Origin: Corynebacterium lemuris
Lineage (GTDB): Bacteria; Actinomycetota; Actinomycetes; Mycobacteriales; Mycobacteriaceae
DNA length: 64,000 bases
Assembly: GCF_024919295.1 (NCBI RefSeq)
Contig: NZ_JANWTC010000005.1
Location: 1 to 64,000 of the forward strand
Direction of reading: 5' to 3'
Part shown: positions 38,476 through 47,859 of the stretch, one piece after another
Position numbering within the stretch: the stretch's first letter is position 1
Layout: each line of letters opens with the position of its first letter
Made by a program: the position numbers and the translations under genes
The notes under the pieces: generated by a model
Told to the model about the DNA's origin: nothing
Database searches by the model: none
The model's input: the letters and a program-made list of their open reading frames with translations, nothing else

Positions 38476-39939
38476 TCAGGCGGCCTGGCCCTCCTCCTGC
38501 TGCTCCTCGGCGACCTTGGTCACGAAGGGGCTGGCCACCAGGACCAGGATGGCGAAGACGCCGGCGAGGAGGAAGGAGGTGTGGGCGCCGTCGGCGGTGG
38601 CCTGCGCCACGCCCGCACCGCGGTCCAGGGAGGCCTGCGTCCCGGCGGTCAGCGCGGCGATGAGCACCGCGGTGCCCGCCGCGCCCGCCAGCTGCTGCAG
38701 GGTGTTGAGGATCGCCGAGCCGTGGCCGTAGAGCCGCGAGGGCAGGGAACCCAGAGCAGTGGTCATCAGCGGGGTCATCATCAGCGCCAGCGCCGCGGAG
38801 AATACCAGGTGCATGGAGATGACCAGGGTGATGGAGGAGGACTCGTCGAGAAGCGTCATCCACCACGTGGCGGCGGTGAGCAGGACCGCGCCCGGGATGA
38901 GCAGCGGACGCGGGCCGACCGAATCGTAGAGCCGTCCGATGAAGGGGGCGACCAGGCCGGAGAGGAGTCCACCGGGCATGACCAGCAGACCGGTGACCAG
39001 CGGGGAGACGCCCAGGGAGTTCTGCAGGTAGATCGGCAGGACCATGACCACGCCCAGGAGGGTGCCCATCACCAGCAGCGCGGTGACCACGGAGACGGTG
39101 TAGTTGCGGATGGTGAAGGGGCGCAGGTCCAGCAGCGGGGCCTCAAGGCGCAGCTGGCGCCACACGAACAACGCCAGCGCGAACACGCCGACCACGGCGA
39201 GGATGACCGCCGTGCGGGGCTGGGACGCCAGGGAGCTCAGGGCGTAGACGAGACCGCCGAAGGCGAGGGTGGCCAGGACAACGGAGAGCGGGTCGAAGGG
39301 CGCGCGGGAGGTCTCGCCGATGTTGCGGATGAACACCGCACCCACGATCAGCGCGATGACCACCAGCGGCACGACGAGCCAGAACAGCCAGTGCCAGGTG
39401 AGGCGGTTGAGGATGAAACCGGAGACCGTCGGGCCCAGCGCCGGGGCCACGGACATGACGATGGAGATCACGCCCATCACCGAACCGCGGCGGTTGGCGG
39501 GCACCACGGTCAGCGCCACCGTCATCAGCAGCGGCATGATCAGCGCGGTACCGGTGGCCTGGATGATGCGGCCGGTCAGCAGCACGGCGAAGGTCGGGGC
39601 CGCGGCAGCCACCATGGTGCCGATGAGGAAGCTGATGATCGCGACCAGGAAAACCTGGCGGGTGGAAAAGCGCTGCATCACCCAGCCGGTGGCCGGGATG
39701 ACCACGGCCATGGTGAGCATGTAGCCGGTGGTCAGCCACTGCGCGGTGGTGGCCGGGACGTCGAAGTCCGTCATGATCGCGGGCAGGGCGACCGACAGGA
39801 TCGTCTCGTTGAGGAACATCACCAGCGCTGAGCCGACCAGCACGGTGAGGATGATCTTCACCTCGGCGGGGAGGCCCGGCGCGGGGTGCGGTGCCGGGTT
39901 CTCCGAGGTGGTCGGCGCAGGGTTATGGGTGGTACTCAC
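38476..39939 (-). CDS. MFS drug exporter, DHA2 (EmrB/LmrB-like)
   Basis: The 487-residue membrane protein has about 14 helices. The first is LVGSALVMFLNETILSVALP, where N-E-T replaces the usual acidic pattern and matches LmrB/EmrB proteins. Motif A is GWVMQRFSTRQVFLVAII; the GPTVSGFILNRLTWHWLFW region contains the motif C variant G-P-x-x-S-G. The tail is charged (TKVAEEQQEEGQAA). It probably exports a drug or toxic metabolite with protons. It converges on guaB1 with a 10-base gap and has no regulator beside it. It is related to the CBS-fused MFS at 44141. Confidence 0.85.
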   Translation of the reverse strand: MSTTHNPAPTTSENPAPHPAPGLPAEVKIILTVLVGSALVMFLNETILSVALPAIMTDFDVPATTAQWLTTGYMLTMAVVIPATGWVMQRFSTRQVFLVAIISFLIGTMVAAAAPTFAVLLTGRIIQATGTALIMPLLMTVALTVVPANRRGSVMGVISIVMSVAPALGPTVSGFILNRLTWHWLFWLVVPLVVIALIVGAVFIRNIGETSRAPFDPLSVVLATLAFGGLVYALSSLASQPRTAVILAVVGVFALALFVWRQLRLEAPLLDLRPFTIRNYTVSVVTALLVMGTLLGVVMVLPIYLQNSLGVSPLVTGLLVMPGGLLSGLVAPFIGRLYDSVGPRPLLIPGAVLLTAATWWMTLLDESSSITLVISMHLVFSAALALMMTPLMTTALGSLPSRLYGHGSAILNTLQQLAGAAGTAVLIAALTAGTQASLDRGAGVAQATADGAHTSFLLAGVFAILVLVASPFVTKVAEEQQEEGQAA

Positions 39940-40022
39940 TGGGGAAGCCTTCCGGAACGTCCTTGAGGAAAGACGTTCACTGTAGCTCTCAGGGGCGTCT
40001 CAGGCCACCCGGCCCCCGGGGG

Positions 40023-40148
40023 TTACTCGTCGATGGGGGAATCCTGCAGGTTGTCGGGGTATTTGCGCAGGCGGATGATGCTCCAGGCCAGCCCTCCCCA
40101 GAGGACACCGGCGGAGAGGACGAACACGGTGATGGCGATGGGGGTCAT
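40023..40148 (-). CDS. metS: Small subunit of the methionine/alanine importer (MetS)
   Basis: The 41-residue protein has one membrane helix (ITVFVLSAGVLWGGLAWSII) followed by a positively charged RLRKYPD and a polar end. This matches MetS, the small partner needed by MetP for sodium-coupled methionine and alanine uptake in corynebacteria. GGGAG lies upstream of the ATG at 40148, and the gap after metP is 3 bases. Confidence 0.88.
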   Translation of the reverse strand: MTPIAITVFVLSAGVLWGGLAWSIIRLRKYPDNLQDSPIDE

Positions 40149-40151
40149 GGT

Positions 40152-41726
40152 CTACTCTCCCTTGACGTGGTGGTAGCTGGTGTCGTTGAGGTCGAACTGT
40201 TTCTCCGGGTCGTAGTCCTCGGCGAAGGGGCGGCGGTAACGGGAGAAACTCAGCAGCAGTGAGGCCACCGCGACGACGGCGAGCATGGCCCAGCCGGCGG
40301 TCAGGAGGAACCAGGTCGGGTAACCGCCGTAACCGTCGACGATGTAACTCCACGTGCCGGTGATGAAGATGACGATGAGGATGGCCGGGGTGACCACCCT
40401 GATCATCAGGCTCCACAGGCGGCCGACGCGCAGGGAACTGACCGCGTTGAGGTGGGCGGCCAGCGTCGGCAGGATCTTCGTACCCCAGCCGAGGGCGAGG
40501 ATCATCGCGATGGCGGAGGCCACCACGCCGACGTTGTTGATGAAGGCGTCGACGACGTCGAGGATGCTCAGGCCCGCGGAGGTGGAGTAGAGCGCCAGGG
40601 ACAGCGCGCCGGTGGCCAGGCCTGCGGCGATGGCGCTGCGGGCGGTGGACCAGCCGGTCTTGTCCGCCACTGAACCGATGACCACCTGCATCAGCGAGAG
40701 CAGGGAGGTGAAGCCCGCGAAGGCGAGGCTGAGGAAGAACAGGACGCCGATGATCTGGCCGCCGGGCATCTCCGAGAGCAGGGTGGGGAAGGTGATGAAG
40801 GCCAGCCCCACGCCGGTGATGCCCTCCAGCTCTGCGACGGTGGTCGCCTGGCGGTTGGCCAGGAAGCCCAGGGCGGCGAAGACACCGACTCCGGCGAGCA
40901 GCTCGAAGCTCGTGTTGGAGAAGGCCACCACGACACCGGAACCGGTCAGGTCACTCCGCTTCTTCAGGTAGGAGGAGTAGGTGAGCATGATGCCGAAGGC
41001 GATGGAGAAGGAGAAGAAGATGTGGCCGTAGGCCGCGATCCACACCGTCGGGTCGGCCAGCGCCTCCCAGCTCGGGGTGAAGAAGGTGTTCAGGCCGTCG
41101 ACCGCGCCTGGCAGGGTCACACCGTAGATCACGATGATGAGGAAGAGCACCACCAGGGCGGGCAGGGTGATGCGGTTGGCCAGCTGCAGGCCCCTGCGCA
41201 AACCGAGGGCCGCGAAGATGATGATGCCCAGCCAGATCACCGCCAGGGAGAAGAAGATGGCCGGCACAACGGTGGGGGTCACACCCGGGTCGGTCGCCTT
41301 GAGGAAGTCCACCGCGAAGAAGGTGGCGGCATCATCTCCCCAGGACTGGCGCAGCGAGAACCAGACGTAGCACAGGGCCCAGGCCAGGATCGCGGCGTAG
41401 TAGGAGGAGATGACGAAACAGATGATCGCCTGCCACCAGCCCAGCGGCTCCAGCTTCCTACTGATGCGTCGCAACGCCAGCGGCGGGGCCGCGCGGAAGC
41501 GGTGACCGACGGCGAAATCGAGGAAGAGGATCGGCAGGCCGGCGGTGAACAGGGCGATGAGGTACGGGATGAGGAAGGCTCCACCACCGTTCTCATAGGC
41601 AACGCCGGGGAAACGCCAGATGTTGCCCAGGCCGATCGCGGAGCTGATGGCCGCGATGATGAACGCCGGTCGGCTGCTCCAGCTCTCCCGGGTCTTCGGC
41701 CGGGCGGATTGGGTCTGACTTGTCAT
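40152..41726 (-). CDS. metP: Sodium-dependent methionine/alanine importer large subunit (MetP)
   Basis: The 524-residue NSS-family (LeuT-fold) transporter has helix 1 with SSAIGLGNIWRFPGVAYENG, the G-N-I-W-R-F-P sodium- and substrate-binding signature. Further helices include HIFFSFSIAFGIMLTYSSYL (helix 6 unwound region) and FFLSLAFAGFTSLLSLMQVV (helix 8, S/T residues for Na). About 12 helices in all. GAGGAG lies 12 bases before the ATG at 41726. With metS just downstream, the pair matches the MetPS methionine/alanine system; other NSS substrates cannot be excluded. Confidence 0.9.
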   Translation of the reverse strand: MTSQTQSARPKTRESWSSRPAFIIAAISSAIGLGNIWRFPGVAYENGGGAFLIPYLIALFTAGLPILFLDFAVGHRFRAAPPLALRRISRKLEPLGWWQAIICFVISSYYAAILAWALCYVWFSLRQSWGDDAATFFAVDFLKATDPGVTPTVVPAIFFSLAVIWLGIIIFAALGLRRGLQLANRITLPALVVLFLIIVIYGVTLPGAVDGLNTFFTPSWEALADPTVWIAAYGHIFFSFSIAFGIMLTYSSYLKKRSDLTGSGVVVAFSNTSFELLAGVGVFAALGFLANRQATTVAELEGITGVGLAFITFPTLLSEMPGGQIIGVLFFLSLAFAGFTSLLSLMQVVIGSVADKTGWSTARSAIAAGLATGALSLALYSTSAGLSILDVVDAFINNVGVVASAIAMILALGWGTKILPTLAAHLNAVSSLRVGRLWSLMIRVVTPAILIVIFITGTWSYIVDGYGGYPTWFLLTAGWAMLAVVAVASLLLSFSRYRRPFAEDYDPEKQFDLNDTSYHHVKGE

Positions 41727-41930
41727 TGCCCGTGGGTCTCCTCACGCCGGTGACCGGCTGTCTACTGGCTGCCGACGCTCCGGTTCGCGGCACCCGCTCG
41801 GTTGCGGGGCGCTTCAGCCATGGAGGTAGCTTAAATCACCTTGTGCTCCGCGTGTGAGTGCGGTGGTGCCTGTCCCGGGACTCAACAGCGTTCCGGGGCG
41901 GGACGCAGGCCACTGACCTACCCTGAGCCA

Positions 41931-43931
41931 ATGGAGTCCGTACCCGAACTACTGTCCCTCATCCGTCGGGGCGCCGGGACGCCCGTGTCCCTGACGCTGT
42001 CGGTGCCCCACGCGGAGGAACCCGCCGGCCGCTACGGCTGGGTGATGGCACCGAAGCTCTTCGCGCTCATCGACGCCACCGGGCTCACCGTCCACCGCTC
42101 CCCCGCCGGTGTGCACGCGTTACGGGATGGGGATGATGTCCTGCGCGGCAGAGGTCAGGACCGGTGGCTCTTCCAGGGCCGGGACATCCCCGCCCATGCG
42201 AAGATCGACGACCTGGCGGTGTTCAGCCCGACCGGTTGTTTCCTCGACCAGGAGCGGCTCATCCGGGAGATGAACCTCATTGATGCGCAACCCGACCGGA
42301 TCACTGTCGGTGAGATCGCGGGGCGGGAGACCTGGGTCGTGCCCAGTGCCGCCCACAGCCGCTTCGCCGAGGAGGATCACCCCCGCCTCATCGAGATCGA
42401 CCGGGAACACGGGACGCTGCTGGCGGTGGAGACTGACCGGGAACGGGTGGAGGCCGCCACCGTCTCCTTCCCCGCCGACTTCCCCGGTATCGCCTGGGAG
42501 GGCCCGGCCACCGACTGGCGGACGGAATGGGACGGACAGCGCGCCGACCTTGAGGAGTCGGTCCAGTTCCCGCCTGCGGAGGAGATCCCGGGGTTGCTGG
42601 AGCAGCTCCCACCGCACCCCACGGACCCGCGGCGACTGCGGATATACATCGGTGACGGTTCCCTCGAGGGCGCCTACCCGCAGTACCGGGTGGGTCGCTC
42701 CGAACGCCTGCCCCTGGCCTTCCGCCTCACCTCCCCTCCCCTGCCGGAGCTGCTGAGCACCCGGCGCGGCTGGGTCCGGCACGTGGGGGAACCACTGCCC
42801 GATCCGCACTGGCCCGTGATCTTCAGCGGCGACGGCTGGTCGGGCTACGCCCTCCTGCCCACACCGGTCCGGCAGGAGGCGGAGCTGGAGGGGTGGTTCG
42901 ACTATTCCGCCTGGGACCCGGACTCGGGCGGGAATGATGTCCGGGTGGAACGCATCTATGTCTCTCTGGGTGTCTATTCCGACCCGCAGCGGGTGTGGCA
43001 GGAGGTCGAGGACACCACCGAGGCCTACCGCGGTGAAGAGATCGGGCTGCGGGATGTGGTTCTCGACGTCACTCTCGACGGGGCGGTGCCCCCACCCCTG
43101 GTACCCGAACTGTTCCGCCCCGGCACGAAACATGTGGAGGGATCCCACCTGTGGATCAGGGACTGGGCCTGCCCGGTGCTGCGCTGCTGGGATCTGCGGA
43201 CCGGTGACTACCGTGGCCAGACTCTGGTGCCGGTCTCAGTGCGGGATGCCCATTTCCTGCGGTTCGGGGCAGGTGTCGTCCACAGTGAGCAGGGCGCCTG
43301 GCGCCTGTCCCCCGGTTCCGCAGTGACAGTCGCAGTCCCGGACTGGGCTCCCCCAGATGAGGAGGTTGAACCGGAGGTCCCTCCGCCTGTCCCGGAACCG
43401 TGGGAGATCGACCATCACTTGTCGGATGGGCTGTATTCCCTGGTCATGCTGACCGAGGACGGTTCCCGCACCGCGTTGGGACGGCGGGATGGGGACGGGA
43501 GGATGGAGGTCTGCCCCATGGACACCGGTGGTTTCACCATCAACCAGGCCACCCGCGTCGGGGACCGGTATTTCGTCGACTGCTGGCAGCTCCATCTGGT
43601 CATCGGTCCTGATTTCCGGGTCGAGTCCGTGGAGCAGAGCACGATGGATGACATCCCCTGGCGGTGGTCCGCCGAACACGGTGTCGCCGTGCAGAGTGCG
43701 GGTCCGGAAGTGAGCTTCGTAGAGCAGGACACCGGCCGGGAGATCACCCGGTGGGCCGTCCCTGCAGGGCACTTCGTCGACGTCCGGATCGATTCCCCCA
43801 CCCGTTTCGTAGTGCTCGTCCACCCGGAGGGTGCTGAGCGGTGGGAGCGGCCCACACCTACCGGGGTGGCGGAATTCGACGGGACGAGCTGGGCAACCGT
43901 CGAGTTGGAGGAGGCGCCACCGGAGATCTGA
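41931..43931 (+). CDS. Large soluble protein of unknown function
   Basis: The 666-residue protein has no signal peptide or membrane helix and is rich in Trp, Pro and acidic residues. I do not recognise a family. Its N-terminal 180 residues contain GYDDV-like strands and AGRETWVVPSAAHSRF with LIEIDREHGTLLAVETDR. That layout recalls the LolA/RseB-like beta domains seen in some actinobacterial proteins; this is a guess. A proline-rich spacer (VEPEVPPPVPEP, near 500) separates a C-terminal beta-rich region. ATG at 41931 is used; no ribosome binding site is seen, so the mRNA may be leaderless. A perfect hairpin follows the stop. Confidence 0.7.
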   Translation: MESVPELLSLIRRGAGTPVSLTLSVPHAEEPAGRYGWVMAPKLFALIDATGLTVHRSPAGVHALRDGDDVLRGRGQDRWLFQGRDIPAHAKIDDLAVFSPTGCFLDQERLIREMNLIDAQPDRITVGEIAGRETWVVPSAAHSRFAEEDHPRLIEIDREHGTLLAVETDRERVEAATVSFPADFPGIAWEGPATDWRTEWDGQRADLEESVQFPPAEEIPGLLEQLPPHPTDPRRLRIYIGDGSLEGAYPQYRVGRSERLPLAFRLTSPPLPELLSTRRGWVRHVGEPLPDPHWPVIFSGDGWSGYALLPTPVRQEAELEGWFDYSAWDPDSGGNDVRVERIYVSLGVYSDPQRVWQEVEDTTEAYRGEEIGLRDVVLDVTLDGAVPPPLVPELFRPGTKHVEGSHLWIRDWACPVLRCWDLRTGDYRGQTLVPVSVRDAHFLRFGAGVVHSEQGAWRLSPGSAVTVAVPDWAPPDEEVEPEVPPPVPEPWEIDHHLSDGLYSLVMLTEDGSRTALGRRDGDGRMEVCPMDTGGFTINQATRVGDRYFVDCWQLHLVIGPDFRVESVEQSTMDDIPWRWSAEHGVAVQSAGPEVSFVEQDTGREITRWAVPAGHFVDVRIDSPTRFVVLVHPEGAERWERPTPTGVAEFDGTSWATVELEEAPPEI

Positions 43932-43953
43932 TCACCTGCCGGAGACCATCAGG

Positions 43954-43977
43954 CCCTGGTTCCACGTGGAACCAGGG
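43954..43977 (+). terminator. Hairpin after the unknown 666-residue gene
   Basis: CCCTGGTTCCAC-GTGGAACCAGGG is a perfect 24-base palindrome beginning 22 bases after the stop. It lacks a T-run, so termination is uncertain. Confidence 0.6.
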
Positions 43978-43990
43978 ACCGGCACAGTAT

Positions 43991-44020
43991 TTGACACTTC
44001 AACAAATCAGGTGCTATCAT
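43991..44020 (+). promoter_or_regulatory. Strong sigma-A-like promoter of the MFS-CBS gene
   Basis: TTGACA (43991-43996) and TATCAT (44015-44020) with an 18-base spacer are close to consensus. A transcript starting near 44027 would have a leader of about 115 bases before the coding start. The segment GGCCCATACGGGCC just past the -10 is an inverted repeat and a possible operator. Confidence 0.7.
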
Positions 44021-44087
44021 ATTGAGCCCGATGGCCCATACGGGCCCGGAAATCGATGACACGACACGGTAGGGATCCCTGCGGAAT

Positions 44088-44135
44088 CTCCTGACACGGC
44101 ACTGAGCGATTTTTTACCAGCCGAAATGTCAGGAG
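44088..44135 (+). promoter_or_regulatory. Leader hairpin hiding the ribosome binding site
   Basis: CTCCTGACA (44088-44096) is perfectly complementary to TGTCAGGAG (44127-44135), which contains most of the AGGAGG of the next gene. The stem extends by CGGC (44097-44100) against GCCG (44120-44123) with an AAA bulge and a loop holding a T6 run. An upstream GGGAT (44072-44076) could pair with ATCTC (44086-44090) and free the ribosome binding site. It looks like a translational switch; the ligand or trigger is unknown. Confidence 0.65.
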
Positions 44136-44140
44136 GACCC

Positions 44141-46057
44141 TTGACGCATACCCAGACCCCACCCGTGCAGTCACCGAAGCGTATTCCCTGGATGATTGCC
44201 GTCGCGGCAGCAGCCGCCTTCCTCGCCACCTTCAATGAGACTTTCCTCAACGTGGCCTTCACACCGATCATGCAGGACTTCCAGGTCGACGTGAACACCG
44301 TCCAGTGGCTGACCACCGGTTACCTGCTGGTCGCCGCCGTATTCGTGCCGGTCGCCAACGTCCTGTACCACCGCTTCCCCACCCGCCAGCTCTTCGTCGC
44401 CGTCGTGGCGATCATGGTCGTCGGCTCGGTGATCGGCGCACTTGCACCGTCATTCGGGGTGCTGCTCATCGCCCGACTGCTGCAGGCTGTCGGCACCGGT
44501 CTACTCACCCCGATCGGTATGAACGTCACTCTGGCGGTCTCCCCGCGTGAGAAGCTCGGCCAGAACATGGGCATCATGGCCGCGATGACCACCCTGGGCC
44601 CGTCCCTGGCCATCGTCCTGTCCGGCGTCCTGCTGACCGTCGCACCGTGGCAGACCCTGATGTGGGTCTTCGGCGTCCTGACCCTCCTCGTCCTGATCGC
44701 CGGTGCCGTCATCCTGCGCAACGTCGCAGCACTCGGCCGCCCTGTCCTGGATGTCCTGTCCTTCCTCCTCGTCGCAGTGGGTCTGATCGGCATTCTCTAC
44801 GGCGCGTCCTCCGCATTCGGCGGCTCCGCCATATATGCGGGAATCTCGTTCATCGTCGGCCTGGTCGCCCTGTGGCTGTTCGTCCTCCGTCAGCGCCGTA
44901 TCGAGAACCCGCTGATCGATCTGCGGCCCTTCTCCAGCACACCGTTCGTCATCGGCGTCCTCATGACCATGCTGGGCCTGGTCTTCGTCTTCGCCATGAA
45001 CGTCACCATTCCGCTGTTCCTGCAGGGGGCACGGGACATGGATCCGCTCGGCGCCTCCCTGACCCTGGCACCGGGCATCCTGCTCACCGTCGTCCTGGGA
45101 CCGATCGCGGGCAAACTGTTCGACCGTCACGGTGGCCGCTGGTCCATCCCGCTGGGCTTTACGATCATGGCCGTCTTCGTCACCCTCGTCGGTGTCGCCG
45201 CAGGTCAGGACTCCATCCTGCTGTTCGGTGTCCTCTACGTCCCCGCGGTCCTGTCCACCGCATTCGTGATCGGGCCCTCCCAGACCTTCGCCCTGTCCAG
45301 CCTGGACCGCGAGACCAGCCCGCACGGTGTCACCGTCGTCTCCACCAGCTTCCAGATCGCCGGCAGCGTCGGCACCTCCCTGGCCACCGGTATCTACGGT
45401 GCCGTCGCAGCCTCCCGGGCATCCGGAGGTCAGGTGGAATCTCTGCTCTCAGGTTTCCGCGGTTCCGTCGGGCTGGTCGTCGTCACCTCCGCCATCGGTA
45501 TCGCCCTGGCGTTCCTGGCCTACCGCAGGAAGGCTGCGGCCGGGGTCGTCGAGTCCACCGCGCCGCAGACGAACGCCGTCGAGGCCATCATGAAGACCGA
45601 CGTCTACACCCTGTCCTCCGACCAGACCGTGCTCAGCGCACTGCAGACCTTCACGGAGCGGGGCTTCTCCGGTGCGCCGGTCATGCACAAGGACGGCTCC
45701 CTGGCGGGCTTCATCTCCGACGGTGACGTCATGCGTTACCTCTCCGCCACCCACCCGTCGTCGACCTCGATCTACTCCTTCGCCATCGGCGCAGAAGATG
45801 ACCTCGAGCAGGCAATGACCGACCTGGGCAGCCTCAACGTGCTGAAGCTGGCCACCCGCGACGTCCTGACCATCGACGCCGACGCCTCCGTCGCCGACGC
45901 CGTGGCCGCGCTTTCCGACGCCCACATCAAGAAGGTTCCCGTCCTCCGCGGCAGCAGGGTCGTCGGCATCGTCAGCCGTTCCGCCATCAACCGCATGGCC
46001 ATCGCCAACTACCTGAACTCCCGCGGGCAGAGCCTGCAGCCAGCCGCTGTCGACTGA
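44141..46057 (+). CDS. MFS (DHA2) transporter fused to a C-terminal CBS pair
   Basis: The 638-residue protein has about 14 helices (residues about 15-465), opening FLATFNETFLNVAFTPIMQD as in EmrB-type exporters. The C-terminal cytoplasmic CBS pair follows from about 479: VEAIMKTDVYTLSSDQTVLS, FSGAPVMHKDGSLAGFISDG, then VLTIDADASVADAVAALSDA and VPVLRGSRVVGIVSRSAINR. CBS pairs bind adenine nucleotides or related ligands, so transport may be gated by cell energy state or a nucleotide signal. TTG at 44141 is the likely start, 4 bases after AGGAGG; the in-frame ATG at 44126 has no ribosome binding site and lies inside the hairpin. Substrate unknown. Confidence 0.88.
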   Translation: MTHTQTPPVQSPKRIPWMIAVAAAAAFLATFNETFLNVAFTPIMQDFQVDVNTVQWLTTGYLLVAAVFVPVANVLYHRFPTRQLFVAVVAIMVVGSVIGALAPSFGVLLIARLLQAVGTGLLTPIGMNVTLAVSPREKLGQNMGIMAAMTTLGPSLAIVLSGVLLTVAPWQTLMWVFGVLTLLVLIAGAVILRNVAALGRPVLDVLSFLLVAVGLIGILYGASSAFGGSAIYAGISFIVGLVALWLFVLRQRRIENPLIDLRPFSSTPFVIGVLMTMLGLVFVFAMNVTIPLFLQGARDMDPLGASLTLAPGILLTVVLGPIAGKLFDRHGGRWSIPLGFTIMAVFVTLVGVAAGQDSILLFGVLYVPAVLSTAFVIGPSQTFALSSLDRETSPHGVTVVSTSFQIAGSVGTSLATGIYGAVAASRASGGQVESLLSGFRGSVGLVVVTSAIGIALAFLAYRRKAAAGVVESTAPQTNAVEAIMKTDVYTLSSDQTVLSALQTFTERGFSGAPVMHKDGSLAGFISDGDVMRYLSATHPSSTSIYSFAIGAEDDLEQAMTDLGSLNVLKLATRDVLTIDADASVADAVAALSDAHIKKVPVLRGSRVVGIVSRSAINRMAIANYLNSRGQSLQPAAVD

Positions 46058-46076
46058 CCCCACCCCGGCAGCGAAG

Positions 46077-46108
46077 AAAACCCTGTGATCATCAGATCAC
46101 AGGGTTTT
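46077..46108. terminator. Bidirectional terminator between MFS-CBS and lysS
   Basis: AAAACCCTGTGATC-ATCA-GATCACAGGGTTTT is a perfect 14-base stem with A and T runs on both sides, placed between two converging genes. It should stop transcription from either side. Confidence 0.9.
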
Positions 46109-46139
46109 CCTCATGGGCCAGGACGCTGGTTGCCGGAAC

Positions 46140-47732
46140 CTACTTCTGCTCGGGCTTGACCAGCGGGAACAGCACGGTCTCGCGGATACCCAGGCCGGTC
46201 AGGGCCATGAGCAGGCGGTCCAGCCCCATGCCGCAACCGGCGGTGGGCGGCATACCCTGCTCCATGGCGGCGAGGAACTCCTCGTCGAGCACCATGGCCT
46301 CCTCGTCGCCGCCGGCAGCCAGACGGGCCTGGTCCTCGAAACGCTCGCGCTGGATGATCGGGTCCACCAGCTCGGAGTAGCCGGTGGCCAGCTCGAAGCC
46401 GCGGACGTAGAGGTCCCACTTCTCGGTCACGCCCGGCTTGGAGCGGTGCTGACGGGTCAGCGGGGAGGTCTCCACGGGGAAATCCTTGACGAAGATCGGA
46501 CCCTGCAGCTGGTCCTCACAGAGGACCTCCCAGATCTCCTCGACGAGCTTGCCGTGGCCCCAGCCGCCGGCCTTGGGGACGTCGAGACCGACGACGTCGG
46601 CAAGCTTCTTGAGCTCCTCGACGGTGCTGTCGATGGTGACCTCGGGCTGGCCCGGGTACCGGCGCTGCAGCGCCTCGTTGAGGGAGGGGTACATCTCGAT
46701 GACCGGCCACTCGCCACCCAGATCGAATTCCGTGCCGTCGACCCAGGTCACCGTGGTGGAACCGAAGACCTCGAGGGCGACCGACTGGACCAGTCCCTGG
46801 ATCATGCGGGCGCCGTCGGTGTAGTCACCCCAGGCCTGGTAGGTCTCCAGCATGGCGAACTCGGGGCTGTGGGTGGAGTCGATGCCCTCGTTGCGGAAGT
46901 TGCGGTTGACCTCGAAGACGCGCTCGAGACCACCGACGACGGCCCGCTTGAGGAAGAGCTCCGGGGCGATACGCAGGTAGAGGTCGATGTCCAGGGCATT
47001 GGAGTGGGTGACGAAGGGGCGGGCCGCGGCACCACCGTGCAGGGTCTGGAGCATCGGCGTCTCGATCTCGTGGAAACCCTCGGACTCGAGGTGGTGGCGC
47101 AGGGCACGCATCACCTTGATACGGGTCATCGCGTTCGTGCGTGCCTGCTCCCGCATGATCAGGTCGGTGTAACGGTGGCGCACGCGGGTGTCCTCGCCCA
47201 TCTCGGCGAAGGTCACCGGCAGCGGGCGCAGCGCCTTGGCCGCCATCTGCCAGGAGGAGGCCATGACGGAGAGCTCACCACGGCGGGAGGCGATGACCCG
47301 GCCCCGCACGGAGATGAAGTCACCCAGGTCGACGTCGGACTTCCAGGAATCGAGGGACTCCTGGCCGACCTCTGCGAGGGAGAGCATGGCCTGGACCTGG
47401 GTGCCGTCGCCGGCCTGCAGGGTGGCGAAGCAGAGCTTGCCGGTGTTGCGCATGAAGATCAGACGGCCGACGACCGCGACCTCGGCGTCGGTCTCCTCGC
47501 CTGGGGCGAGGTAGGTCACGCCCTCACTGTCCTCAGCGGTCTCCCCCTCCGGCACGACCACGAACTTCTCCCGCAGATCATGCAGGGAGATGGTGCGGTC
47601 GACGGTCACGGGATAGGGCTCGATGCCGGATTCGAGCAGACGGGCACGCTTTTCTCGGCGGATGCGCAGCTGCTCGGGAAGATCGGTGCCGGAATCGGCC
47701 TTGCTTGCCTGGGAATTCTTCTGCTCGCTCAC
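46140..47732 (-). CDS. lysS: Lysyl-tRNA synthetase, class II
   Basis: About 530 residues. The N-terminal OB-fold anticodon domain includes [20 protein letters not shown] and [14 protein letters not shown]. The class II core shows motif 1 ([20 protein letters not shown]), motif 2 ([20 protein letters not shown]) and motif 3 near the end ([15 protein letters not shown]). [17 protein letters not shown] is the family loop. GTG at 47732 is preferred because TAACCT lies at leaderless distance; GTG at 47738 and TTG at 47741 are alternatives. Confidence 0.95.
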   Translation of the reverse strand: MSEQKNSQASKADSGTDLPEQLRIRREKRARLLESGIEPYPVTVDRTISLHDLREKFVVVPEGETAEDSEGVTYLAPGEETDAEVAVVGRLIFMRNTGKLCFATLQAGDGTQVQAMLSLAEVGQESLDSWKSDVDLGDFISVRGRVIASRRGELSVMASSWQMAAKALRPLPVTFAEMGEDTRVRHRYTDLIMREQARTNAMTRIKVMRALRHHLESEGFHEIETPMLQTLHGGAAARPFVTHSNALDIDLYLRIAPELFLKRAVVGGLERVFEVNRNFRNEGIDSTHSPEFAMLETYQAWGDYTDGARMIQGLVQSVALEVFGSTTVTWVDGTEFDLGGEWPVIEMYPSLNEALQRRYPGQPEVTIDSTVEELKKLADVVGLDVPKAGGWGHGKLVEEIWEVLCEDQLQGPIFVKDFPVETSPLTRQHRSKPGVTEKWDLYVRGFELATGYSELVDPIIQRERFEDQARLAAGGDEEAMVLDEEFLAAMEQGMPPTAGCGMGLDRLLMALTGLGIRETVLFPLVKPEQK

Positions 47733-47859
47733 GCTCACCAAGGTTAGTCCATGGGGTCACCTGCTGCGGAAACGGGCACCCGGTGCACAGAGGTGTGGAA
47801 ATCCGATTCCGTCCGAATTAATCTGGGACGAGATTTTCCCACCCCGAGAGGTTTCCGCC

